From: Xenorhabdus beddingii
Lineage (GTDB): Bacteria; Pseudomonadota; Gammaproteobacteria; Enterobacterales; Enterobacteriaceae
Assembly (NCBI RefSeq): GCF_002127545.1
Contig: NZ_MUBK01000003.1
Coordinates: 186,001-250,000 of the forward strand
Direction of reading: 5' to 3'
DNA: 64,000 nt
The translations under genes and the position numbers were made by a program. Positions within the stretch are counted from its first letter, which is position 1, and each line of letters opens with the position of its first letter. The notes below the pieces were generated by a model. The model was given only the letters and a program-made list of their open reading frames with translations. It was not told where the DNA came from and searched no databases. This document shows, piece after piece, positions 53,587 to 61,219 of this stretch.

Positions 53587-54279
53587 GTGTCAAACATTAT
53601 ATTAAAGCGTAAATATTTAACCCACTCGGAAATTGAAGGGCTGCTCAAAGAATTGGAAAAACACCCTCATGCCGATCGCAATATCTGCATGATATTCATG
53701 GGCTTCATTCATGGTTTCCGGGTATCTGAATTACTGGGATTGAAACTGTCTGATATCGATTTGGAGGATAAAAAGCTGCGAGTGCAACGATTGAAAAATG
53801 GCTTTTCCACGATCCACCCAATGGTAGCGCGAGAGATTCAATTAATACGTAAATGGCTTTCGCTTCGCCAGAATTACAAAAACAGCGGTCAAAGTGACTG
53901 GTTATTCTTGTCACGAACAGGGACACGCATGTCACGCCAGCAGTTTTATAAAATCATTCGACAAACCAGTTTAAAGGCCAATTTAGCGGTTTGCGCGAAT
54001 CCGCACATGTTACGACATTCTTGCGGCTATGCTCTGGCGGATAATGGCGTGGACACCCGCCTGATTCAGGACTATTTAGGCCATCGAAATATTCGTCATA
54101 CGGTTCGCTACACCGCGAGTAATGCAGGTCGCTTCGAAACGATATGGCAAGACAAAGGGAAACGAAAATTGTCGACAATTAGTACCAAACTGTTAACCAA
54201 TAAATTCTCCCCTTTTTTCAACCCTATTTATCGTCATCTCTCCTGCAAAAATCAAAATAACACCTTGATTTATATTTAA
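53587..54279 (+). CDS. FimB/MrpI-type tyrosine recombinase whose 3' end lies in an invertible element
   Basis: Site-specific recombinase of the FimB/FimE/MrpI group. The catalytic residues are all present: Arg45 (HGFRVSELL), Lys70 (RLKNGF), His140 and Arg143 (PHMLRHSCGYAL), His166 (LGHRNIRHT) and Tyr175 (VRYT). The start is GTG at 53587 with AGGGA upstream. The left arm of a 20-bp inverted repeat encodes residues 198-204. Residues 205-230 lie inside the element, making the protein 230 residues, longer than FimB (200). Inversion would end it at 207. It converges on mrxJ and is not beside the mrxA promoter. Confidence 0.92.
   Translation: MSNIILKRKYLTHSEIEGLLKELEKHPHADRNICMIFMGFIHGFRVSELLGLKLSDIDLEDKKLRVQRLKNGFSTIHPMVAREIQLIRKWLSLRQNYKNSGQSDWLFLSRTGTRMSRQQFYKIIRQTSLKANLAVCANPHMLRHSCGYALADNGVDTRLIQDYLGHRNIRHTVRYTASNAGRFETIWQDKGKRKLSTISTKLLTNKFSPFFNPIYRHLSCKNQNNTLIYI
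54179..54198 (+). repeat. left arm of inverted repeat (IRL)
   Basis: TTAGTACCAAACTGTTAACC, identical to the reverse complement of the right arm at 54460-54479. It lies in the recombinase coding frame. Confidence 0.93.
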
Positions 54280-54459
54280 AAAACCCCCGCCATATTTGAA
54301 TCCCCTACCTTATTTTTTCCTGACAAAGATATTATCCTTTTACCCTCACGTTAAACAAAATTTTAGATTGTTCGACATCGAAAGCGATATCAGTCAAAAA
54401 AATTATTTATATTGGAATAATAAACTAAAACAATAGCCTATTTAAGCCTAATCATCCTG

Positions 54460-54479
54460 GGTTAACAGTTTGGTACTAA
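54460..54479 (-). repeat. right arm of inverted repeat (IRR)
   Basis: GGTTAACAGTTTGGTACTAA, perfect reverse complement of the left arm. TGTTAACC at 54481-54488 adds an extra inverted half-site beside it. Confidence 0.93.
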
Positions 54480-54531
54480 ATGTTAACCATTTGGTGGGCT
54501 ATCGCCTTCTATTTTCCCAAGAGGATTTAAT

Positions 54532-54563
54532 GAAAAAAAAGCCATTCCTGTTTAGGAATGGCT
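54532..54563 (-). terminator. mrx operon terminator
   Basis: Stem AGCCATTCCT/AGGAATGGCT with GTTT loop; on the minus strand it is followed by eight T. It lies 54 bases after the mrxJ stop codon. Confidence 0.85.
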
Positions 54564-54616
54564 GAGATTTTTGATACCTTAATTTCTTTCTGACTGATAT
54601 CAGGATAAATCCCGTA

Positions 54617-54892
54617 TTATGATCCCAATATTGTTTCCGCGACGTAGGCATATTGATTATTCATATGAACCTTAGGGGGAGTAAAACAGTCCTCCAAAAA
54701 CCATTCCGCAGGAGTTTCCAGAACAATGGCAATAGCGACCAAATGCTCCAGACTGATTTTATTGGTTCCTCGTTCATAACGTGACAATTGCTGATGACTC
54801 ACGCCAATTTTGTCTGCCAACTCTGCTGCAGTCACTCCAATTTCTCTTCTTTTTATTTGGATTCTTTTTCCTACCAGCATACTGACTTGCAT
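54617..54892 (-). CDS. mrxJ: fimbrial operon HTH regulator, MrpJ-like
   Basis: A 91-residue XRE-type helix-turn-helix protein (LVGKRIQIKRREIGVTAAELADKIGVSHQQLSRYERG, about residues 6-45, in two blocks). It is the last gene of the mrx operon, matching mrpJ in P. mirabilis, where MrpJ represses flagellar motility while fimbriae are made. Start 54892 is 18 bases after the mrxH stop, so cotranscription is likely. The role in motility here is by analogy. A terminator follows. Confidence 0.85.
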   Translation of the reverse strand: MQVSMLVGKRIQIKRREIGVTAAELADKIGVSHQQLSRYERGTNKISLEHLVAIAIVLETPAEWFLEDCFTPPKVHMNNQYAYVAETILGS

Positions 54893-54910
54893 GATATCTC
54901 TGCTCTCAAT

Positions 54911-55792
54911 TTAAATAAACGTTAAATAGACGATTGCGGTGCCTTCATATTTACCGGCTTTTGGTGGAGTTACCGTGTGCAGTATTGATTTGAGGGTGAA
55001 AGGTGTAACCCCATTGTGCTTTTTAACTGCGACATTGATTCCATGGGTGGCGTCTTTATCATTAATTTGCAATGTCGCATACATTTGTCTATGGGCATCA
55101 AAATAAACTTTGGGTTCACCCTCGCGTGATGTCGCGTGCAACTGTATTTTGCTGTCGGGAAGAGCACATTTAAAATAACCATTAACAGTCCGGCTGGCGT
55201 TATTCACTTCTGGAGCAATTAACTCTCCATAGGCAATTTCAGAAGGTACGTGGATTTCACAAGTTTGATTCGGTGGTGGCATTTTATTGCAGGTGGAATT
55301 CGGGAATATTCGGGCCTTACCATCATATCCTCCGGTTATCTCAGTTGTATAAAACAAACCGATACAATCTGCATCCGCCGACATAATAGTAAAAGTAACC
55401 TGTTTGGGGATCCCAAGCTTCTGTTTATAGGCTCGCATAACATCCGCCGTTGTCGGATATTTTCCTGCATTTTCCAAGCATACTTTTGCATAGTCACAAG
55501 AGCCTTGCATCCCCGGATTAGGAATAGACGGACCCCGATTAGAACTATTATCTACTTTTACTTTGTACCAAACATCAGGGCCAACATAGCACTTAGCTTT
55601 TCTATAGCAAGGATTCGGGAACCCTTCTTCTTCTGTCCATGCCACAATTTGCATGGTCGTGTCAGCCATACCACTGCTACCATGTGCTACCGTATTAACC
55701 GGCATCACATAAGCCCCGGCATAGACATGGGTGGTGCTGAATAAGAACAACAAAGCCGCTAGTTTCAACAACGATTTTTTAATATGGCGCAT
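54911..55792 (-). CDS. mrxH: fimbrial tip adhesin, MrpH-like
   Basis: Two-domain adhesin of 293 residues. Signal peptide about 1-25 (LLFLFSTTHVYAGAYV). An N-terminal receptor-binding domain with paired cysteines (PCYRKAKCYVG, GSCDYAKVC) extends to about 170. The C-terminal pilin domain (from about TCEIHVPSEI) has the donor-strand-type ending GTAIVYLTFI. It is at the tip-adhesin place of the operon. MrpH of P. mirabilis binds zinc through three histidines; here the N-terminal domain has one histidine only (residue 37), so the ligand may differ. Confidence 0.85.
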   Translation of the reverse strand: MRHIKKSLLKLAALLFLFSTTHVYAGAYVMPVNTVAHGSSGMADTTMQIVAWTEEEGFPNPCYRKAKCYVGPDVWYKVKVDNSSNRGPSIPNPGMQGSCDYAKVCLENAGKYPTTADVMRAYKQKLGIPKQVTFTIMSADADCIGLFYTTEITGGYDGKARIFPNSTCNKMPPPNQTCEIHVPSEIAYGELIAPEVNNASRTVNGYFKCALPDSKIQLHATSREGEPKVYFDAHRQMYATLQINDKDATHGINVAVKKHNGVTPFTLKSILHTVTPPKAGKYEGTAIVYLTFI

Positions 55793-55857
55793 AGCTTATT
55801 TTCCAAATAGCCTTTAATTCTGATTCAAGATCGTGGGTTAAAAACCAGTCAGCATGA

Positions 55858-56421
55858 CTAGTCGTAGTTAACTTCAAACGTCGCAATGGCACTGAATTCT
55901 CCAGAACCCATTTTATGTTGTCGAAGAGCACTGGGTTCAGCCTGTACATAAGCCTGAAACGTAATCATGTTATTTCGACGATCGGCTAATAACGGGAATT
56001 CACTGGTTTTATTGAATGGCATCGGAGTGCCATCGACTTTTTCCATACCGATGGCGATACCACGAGCGCGGCTGCCAGGGCCAAGAGCCAGCAATTCCGG
56101 TAATTCCCGGCTCGTCTGGCCTGAAAACTTAATTTTCATGCGCTTTGTTATACGCGGGTCGCAATTCTCTAAATTCAGATAAAATGGCTGGCCGGCCGTG
56201 CGATTTTTCGCATAAAGATCACGATCAAGGATCTCTCCCAAATACACTTCCATCGCTTTATCTTCCGCCTTAATCGAGCAAGCAGGGGCAAGTACCGTGA
56301 ACGTAATCTTGACATCTCGCTGTAGATTGCCATTCGCATACGCAATTTGCTGGCTGCTCATGCCAAAAAGAAACAACGCTGGCAATACACATTGGGATAA
56401 TTTGCTGCTTAACGGATTCAT
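55858..56421 (-). CDS. mrxG: minor fimbrial subunit, MrpG-like
   Basis: Pilin-like subunit of 187 residues. Signal peptide to about residue 30, then a pilin fold with the cysteine pair (APACSIKAEDK and NLENCDPRI) and the C-terminal GEFSAIATFEVNYD, the penultimate tyrosine pattern typical of chaperone-usher subunits. It lies between the chaperone and adhesin genes, with 65 bases to mrxH. Assignment as mrxG is by position and by length; close pilin paralogues make it moderate. Confidence 0.8.
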   Translation of the reverse strand: MNPLSSKLSQCVLPALFLFGMSSQQIAYANGNLQRDVKITFTVLAPACSIKAEDKAMEVYLGEILDRDLYAKNRTAGQPFYLNLENCDPRITKRMKIKFSGQTSRELPELLALGPGSRARGIAIGMEKVDGTPMPFNKTSEFPLLADRRNNMITFQAYVQAEPSALRQHKMGSGEFSAIATFEVNYD

Positions 56422-56517
56422 TATTATTTACCCTAGATTTATCCAGCCAGTGACCGAAAGAAACTCACTGCATTCCGGTGAGTTCTGTGTTGATGAAGCA
56501 TCATCTGCACAGCCCAA

Positions 56518-57276
56518 TCAATTTCCTTCCGTCACGATTTTTGTCACGGTACAAGTATTGCCACTACAGTTAAATGTTAACTGTGGATGTCCACCATAAT
56601 CATTGACGTAGGTCAGTACTGGCGTATTCCCTAATGCATTAGCTGTTGCAGTCAGTTTTTCACTGCTTCTGGGTGCCAGCATCACCGGCTGAAAACCCTC
56701 GACACTTTTTCCCCCCACCTGATTCGAGACTTCTGAAATCGTGATGTAATAAGGGGTTGGGTTATTCACCACATACTCATTGCCTTCGCGGGTTAGAGTC
56801 AGTTTTTCCTGCCATGGATTATCAAGATCAATACGGCGTGCAATGACCGCTTCAGGGCGGTAGAACAATTTAATCCGCGTCTGTAAGGCAAGTTGCAGTA
56901 CATTAGGCTTTTCACTGCGGGGTGGAATTTCGCGGATGTTGAAATAGAACAAGCTCTCGCGATCTTGTGGCAATTGGGCTATGGCCGGCAATGCCTGAAT
57001 TTTAACCTGACTCTTTGCCCCGGCTTCAACCCGTTGTACCGGCGGAACAACAACAAGTGGACTGTTGATCTTATTTCCCTTGTCATCTTCAATCCATGAC
57101 TGGGCCAAATAAGGCAAATCAAGATGCTGATTTTCAATGTTCAGACTGACGGATTTCATATTTCCATTAAAAATCACGCGGGTACGATCCAGCGTTATCG
57201 CCGCCATAGCCTGATGGACTGACATCAGACTGGTTATGGCCACCGCAGTTATCATTAGAATTTTTTTCAGTTTCAT
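56518..57276 (-). CDS. mrxD: periplasmic fimbrial chaperone, MrpD-like
   Basis: PapD-family chaperone of 252 residues. A signal peptide (about 1-25) leads into two Ig-like domains. The subunit-binding residues are in LDRTRVIFNG (Arg) and ALQTRIKLFYRP (Lys), with a short F1-G1 loop as in the FGS group. It delivers subunits to the usher by donor-strand complementation. It is 146 bases after mrxC and 96 before mrxG. Two C-terminal cysteines (FNCSGNTCTV) are unusual only in being very near the end. Confidence 0.88.
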   Translation of the reverse strand: MKLKKILMITAVAITSLMSVHQAMAAITLDRTRVIFNGNMKSVSLNIENQHLDLPYLAQSWIEDDKGNKINSPLVVVPPVQRVEAGAKSQVKIQALPAIAQLPQDRESLFYFNIREIPPRSEKPNVLQLALQTRIKLFYRPEAVIARRIDLDNPWQEKLTLTREGNEYVVNNPTPYYITISEVSNQVGGKSVEGFQPVMLAPRSSEKLTATANALGNTPVLTYVNDYGGHPQLTFNCSGNTCTVTKIVTEGN

Positions 57277-57422
57277 AGTGTCATTTGCTCATGCTCAAAA
57301 GAGGCTCAGGTTTATATTGCCGTGCTGACTCATGCCAGCACTTCCCGTATCAAAAAAATCAGTATCTTACGCTTACCAAGATTGATTTAACGGATTGATT
57401 TAACGGATTGATTTATTGCATT

Positions 57423-60080
57423 TTACTTATCTTCGCCTTTTAAAAACTGACAGGGCAACAAAATAGCCGTTGAAGATTCTGCCGTAATTTCATCCGGCAC
57501 GGTGATTTCACACTGGGCACGCCCATCCCAGTGCACCTTCAATTTTTCACCTTGGTTCATGCCGCTCAGGTAAGCATGTCCATCATCACTGACAATCCCG
57601 ATTTCACGTTGCGCAGCATTCACGACTGAAGCACCAAAAGGCGGGAATGAACCGTCAGGCAACCGGATAAACGTCATCGCTTTGATCCCTGACATCACCT
57701 GGAATTTACGATAACCAATGGCACCTTCCGTCAATGTTGCCTGTTGGACAGAGCGCAGGGCTTCTACATCATCCGGCAAGTTATCCAAATCAATATTTGC
57801 CGTATTGCGGAAGTAGTTGTTCACATCGACCAGCACGGCTTTACCAAAGTAATTGGTATGCACCGCTGAACCGAACGCCCGAATCGGCACATGACTGACA
57901 CCTTCTGTATCTACCATCAGGCGAGTCGCGCCAGGCATATTGATGCGGTGCAGCGCAGCCCCTTTTGCTGTGACCGTCACGCCACCTTGCAGACCAAGCG
58001 CCGCCGCCGTATTGCCCCCCGCCTGATAACTGGCGCTGGCCGTCAGCAAGGTTGTGTCGCCATAATGGGAATAATAACCATCAGCTAATGCCCTGCCAGC
58101 GATACTCGTTCCCGCTGAAATGCGATAGTTATTGCGATCATCAATACGGTCAAAATAACCCACCCTATGAGAGTTCCCCTGACGATTAGCCATTCCGTTG
58201 TAGCTGAAAGTGCCGCTTTCTCCCCACGGAATGGAAAAATTCAGGTACATGCCATCATCTTTTTTATTGTCAAAATTATTGCGGTAAGCGGATAGATTGA
58301 CGCTGATATTTTTATAACGCCCAATATCTAAGTACTTGGATAAGGAAATGTTATAGCGATCATTGGTCGGACGATTCCAGTAGGTCTGATGGCTATAGTT
58401 AAGGTGGGCGCTCAGACCGATATCTATAAATTGTTTATTGAACATAATGGTATATAGCTCTTTGCCGCCGCCATCGGAAGAAGCATTGCGATAGCGACGA
58501 CCAATATACTGTCCCATATTCATGAAATCGCGCTCAGAGAAGCGATACCCGGCAAATGTCACTTGGCTATTGTATTGATCAAAACGTTTCGAATAACTGA
58601 GGCGATAAGATCCGCCCGTCAGAGTTTGGTTCTCTCCCGGCAGTCTTGCCCTTGATTCGGTCACGTCAAACGACAGAGCACCAAACATCATCAAGTCACG
58701 GCCAATCCCCAATGACAAGGCGTTATAGTCCCCAGCCGCCAACAGGCCGCCATACAGTGACCAGCCGTTGTTTATTCCCCAAGAGAATTCACCCAGACCA
58801 AACGCGGGTCCTTCACGACGGTGTTTGTCATTCGTCGATTGACCGCCGGCGAATTTGTATTGCACACGTCCGGGACGGGTCAGGTACGGAATCGTCGCGG
58901 TATTGACCTGAAATGTCTGGATACCACCGTCTTGCTCTTCGATTCTGACATCCAGTGTTCCTGCCACCGCATCGCTCAGATCCTGAATACTGAATGGGCC
59001 AGAGGCGACCTGAGTTTCATACAATACTCTTCCCTGCTGGCTGACCGTCACTTTGGCATTCGTCCGCGCGACCCCCGTGACTTCAGGCGCGTACCCACGC
59101 AAATTAGGGGGTAACATATTTTCATCAGTCACCAAACTGACGCCCGTATAGCGGAAGCTATCGAAAATGCTGGAGTTGAGGTAATCTTCGCCCAATGTCA
59201 GTTTGGCTTCCAAACGCGGGAGCGCACGATACAGGTAGTAACGGTTCCAATCCCACTCACGATCCCTTCCACCAGAGCGCTCCGACTTATCATCATCGGT
59301 TTTGAAACGATGATATCGGGCCTGCCAATCAGCCCGAAAACGCCATGCTCCGGCATTCATCCCTGCTGTCCCGATAGCGCTTATCTGTTGGTTACGGCTG
59401 CCGTGAACGGGTTTGGACGTTTGTGCGTTAAGGTTATAGTCAAACAGCAATCCGGGGACCCCATCATCCCAATGAGCAGGCGGGTCCCAGTCTGGCAAAT
59501 CATATTCCAGATAGATTTTAGGAATGATTAAATACAGCGTGTAAGTCGCCAAATCTCCTCTGGCCGATATGCCCGGCAGCGTATTGAGATCCAGACATTT
59601 CCCCTCATTCTGCCAACCCAGTTTTTCTGCCCACTCTGGTTTCAGCGCAATGAGTTTCACTAATTCGGGAGATAGGCAGGCTTCACTACCCTGCGGATCA
59701 TCAGGGGGGGCAATGAAATCGATGGCATACATTTCCGGGAATTCATTTTTATTCACCCGGACACCCATTATATAGTTACCCGGCATGATATAACCCGCGC
59801 GTGCGAACTTATCCAAATCGATATTGGAACGTTCACTGACATCCAGCGCATCGGTATTAAATTCAATTGACGGCTTAGAATAAGCGGCCTGAATACCAGA
59901 TAATGCCAACAGTATGCAAGCAGAAAGCGGTTTAATTCCGTAGATTAAGTGGTTTATCTTATTAACTAACTTATTTTTATTAACCACTTCACTTTTATTA
60001 AATAGGTTTTTTCTGTTACTGTTTATTTTTTTATTACTGGATGAAAAATCATGATCCATAGAATCTGAAAATAAAGCCAT
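57423..60080 (-). CDS. mrxC: fimbrial outer-membrane usher, MrpC-like
   Basis: FimD/PapC-family usher of 885 residues, a 24-strand beta-barrel that assembles and translocates fimbrial subunits. Motifs: PDLPDWDPPAHWDDGVPGLLFDYNLNA-type N-terminal region, the plug domain, and C-terminal domains with two cysteines near the end. Odd: about 45 charged residues precede the signal-like hydrophobic core LSACILLALSGIQAAYS (about residues 53-69). The ATG at 60080 has AGAGGA 5 bases upstream, so the extended N terminus appears real. It is separated from mrxA by 602 bases. Confidence 0.9.
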   Translation of the reverse strand: MALFSDSMDHDFSSSNKKINSNRKNLFNKSEVVNKNKLVNKINHLIYGIKPLSACILLALSGIQAAYSKPSIEFNTDALDVSERSNIDLDKFARAGYIMPGNYIMGVRVNKNEFPEMYAIDFIAPPDDPQGSEACLSPELVKLIALKPEWAEKLGWQNEGKCLDLNTLPGISARGDLATYTLYLIIPKIYLEYDLPDWDPPAHWDDGVPGLLFDYNLNAQTSKPVHGSRNQQISAIGTAGMNAGAWRFRADWQARYHRFKTDDDKSERSGGRDREWDWNRYYLYRALPRLEAKLTLGEDYLNSSIFDSFRYTGVSLVTDENMLPPNLRGYAPEVTGVARTNAKVTVSQQGRVLYETQVASGPFSIQDLSDAVAGTLDVRIEEQDGGIQTFQVNTATIPYLTRPGRVQYKFAGGQSTNDKHRREGPAFGLGEFSWGINNGWSLYGGLLAAGDYNALSLGIGRDLMMFGALSFDVTESRARLPGENQTLTGGSYRLSYSKRFDQYNSQVTFAGYRFSERDFMNMGQYIGRRYRNASSDGGGKELYTIMFNKQFIDIGLSAHLNYSHQTYWNRPTNDRYNISLSKYLDIGRYKNISVNLSAYRNNFDNKKDDGMYLNFSIPWGESGTFSYNGMANRQGNSHRVGYFDRIDDRNNYRISAGTSIAGRALADGYYSHYGDTTLLTASASYQAGGNTAAALGLQGGVTVTAKGAALHRINMPGATRLMVDTEGVSHVPIRAFGSAVHTNYFGKAVLVDVNNYFRNTANIDLDNLPDDVEALRSVQQATLTEGAIGYRKFQVMSGIKAMTFIRLPDGSFPPFGASVVNAAQREIGIVSDDGHAYLSGMNQGEKLKVHWDGRAQCEITVPDEITAESSTAILLPCQFLKGEDK

Positions 60081-60515
60081 AGCATCCTCTAAACAATGAA
60101 TCGTTAATAATCCAAGTTGAATTTAGCCGCTGTTTGATACTGCCAAGCGTATAGGGGTTTTCATCAAGTACATGGCATCATTAAAATTCATCGCTCTAAA
60201 TTGAGGGCCCTGACCGATACTGAGGTTGCAGAGGTAGCCACATGTCCTGCTTTTATCCGTAATATGTCACGTTGTCTGTCTATGTTTCATTGGCTTTACC
60301 GTACTGCGGGGAATAGAGAAAACAGGTCACCATCGGTATGCCATTAAAATTACTTTAAAATGGCAAAGAACTTTTACTTTCCGAATTCAGCCATTTTCTG
60401 AATACAGCCAATAGAGCACACCGTAGATTAAACAAATAAAAAAGGGTATTTCAATTTACCTTTATCGGCATCTTTTCGTTAATAGCACTCACTGTTTACT
60501 CAATAACAAGTAATC

Positions 60516-60529
60516 TTGATTTATATCAA
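60516..60529. promoter_or_regulatory. FNR-type box between mrxA and mrxC
   Basis: TTGATTTATATCAA fits TTGAT-N4-ATCAA at all ten fixed positions. Placed 436 bases upstream of the mrxC start. Confidence 0.5.
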
Positions 60530-60555
60530 TAAAACAGATCGCGTTACGGAGTATC

Positions 60556-60575
60556 GTAGTACCATACTGCTAACA
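60556..60575 (+). repeat. degenerate copy of the switch inverted repeat
   Basis: GTAGTACCATACTGCTAACA agrees with the 20-bp arm TTAGTACCAAACTGTTAACC at 16 positions. No second arm was found near it. Confidence 0.55.
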
Positions 60576-60606
60576 CATAATATGCAAGAAATACCCTGTA
60601 AGTGTT

Positions 60607-60646
60607 ATCAGGAAACTCATGATGAAATTGCGCTAGGTTCCCTGAT
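60607..60646 (-). terminator. hairpin downstream of mrxA (likely attenuator)
   Basis: ATCAGGAAAC pairs with GTTCCCTGAT (9 of 10 positions) over a 20-base loop, 37 bases after the mrxA stop. It fits partial termination giving more mrxA than downstream transcript. Confidence 0.6.
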
Positions 60647-60682
60647 ATTCAACAACTAAAAAATACCTGTCAACTCGTTATA

Positions 60683-61219
60683 TTACAGGTAGTTTAAAGT
60701 GAAGTTTGCGATAGCGGTGAAAGAACCTGTTTTCACTGTAATATCTTGAGCTTCTGATCCTTGCAGACCTTTCAGGCGGGCAGCAAAATGCAGAGTGTTA
60801 TTGCCATCGTACACAGACATGCCGTCTGATTCCTGGCCCAGAGGAATATGCTTGTTACCATGATTAGTAATCATGATGCCAGCACCTTCCGCACCTTCAA
60901 GAGCCAACAAGCCTTTGACATTACCGTCGGCTTCAGGGCCAGTAAAAGTGGTTGCGATCTTCTCGATAGTCTTCAGCTCACAGTCTTGTAATTCAATCTG
61001 GAAAGGCTTAGAAGCGGATTGACCCCCATTTCTCAGGGCAACGCTGCTCACTGCACCCAGATCAACTTCAATGTTGGTGTTTTTGATTGAGCAAGGTGCA
61101 TTAATGACAGAACCCGTGAATTTAACGGTACCGTTACCTTGAGTAGGTGCTGCATTTGCTGCACCCGCAGTTAAAGCCACACCCAGACCCAAAACCATTG
61201 CCAATTTGTTAAGTTTCAT
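60683..61219 (-). CDS. mrxA: major fimbrial subunit (pilin), MrpA-like
   Basis: Major pilin of 178 residues. Signal peptide cleaved after NAAP-like AGAANA (about residue 23); mature part begins with GNGTVKFTGSVINAPCSI, the usual start for MrpA/MrxA pilins. The cysteine pair is Cys in APCSI and in LQDCELK; the C-terminal TAIANFTLNYL has the penultimate tyrosine. It is the first gene of the operon, followed by a hairpin and a long gap. In X. nematophila the pilin MrxA is reported toxic to insect haemocytes. Confidence 0.92.
   Translation of the reverse strand: MKLNKLAMVLGLGVALTAGAANAAPTQGNGTVKFTGSVINAPCSIKNTNIEVDLGAVSSVALRNGGQSASKPFQIELQDCELKTIEKIATTFTGPEADGNVKGLLALEGAEGAGIMITNHGNKHIPLGQESDGMSVYDGNNTLHFAARLKGLQGSEAQDITVKTGSFTAIANFTLNYL

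Larger units (their letters stand above)
54179..54479. mobile_element. predicted invertible DNA switch (fim/mrp type)
   Basis: A perfect 20-bp inverted repeat flanks 261 bp, beside an intact FimB-family recombinase. Zhao-type mrp switches of Proteus mirabilis have similar geometry (about 250 bp, 21-bp repeats). The left end is within the recombinase gene, and the right end is 137 bases from the mrxJ stop. Inversion changes the recombinase C terminus from 26 residues after Thr204 to QDD-stop. The insert is AT-rich; I could not assign a promoter in either orientation. Activity is an inference from structure. Confidence 0.75.
54280..54616. other. recombinase-mrxJ gap
   Basis: Contains most of the invertible insert (to 54459), the right arm, a third GTTAAC half-site (TGTTAACC 54481-54488), a tiny frame (54530-54565) and the mrx terminator. 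Confidence 0.7.
60081..60682 (-). other. mrxA-mrxC intergenic region
   Basis: 602 bases within the operon. It has a 10-bp hairpin just after mrxA (60607-60646), an exact FNR-type box (60516-60529), a degenerate copy of the switch repeat (60556-60575), and an open frame on the minus strand without a start codon. The proximal hairpin may limit read-through from mrxA to mrxC. Confidence 0.65.

Noticed and set aside
54199..54459. Promoter inside the invertible insert
   Set aside because: Several TTGA- and TATA-like strings occur on both strands of this AT-rich insert, but none has a convincing -35/-10 pair with proper spacing.
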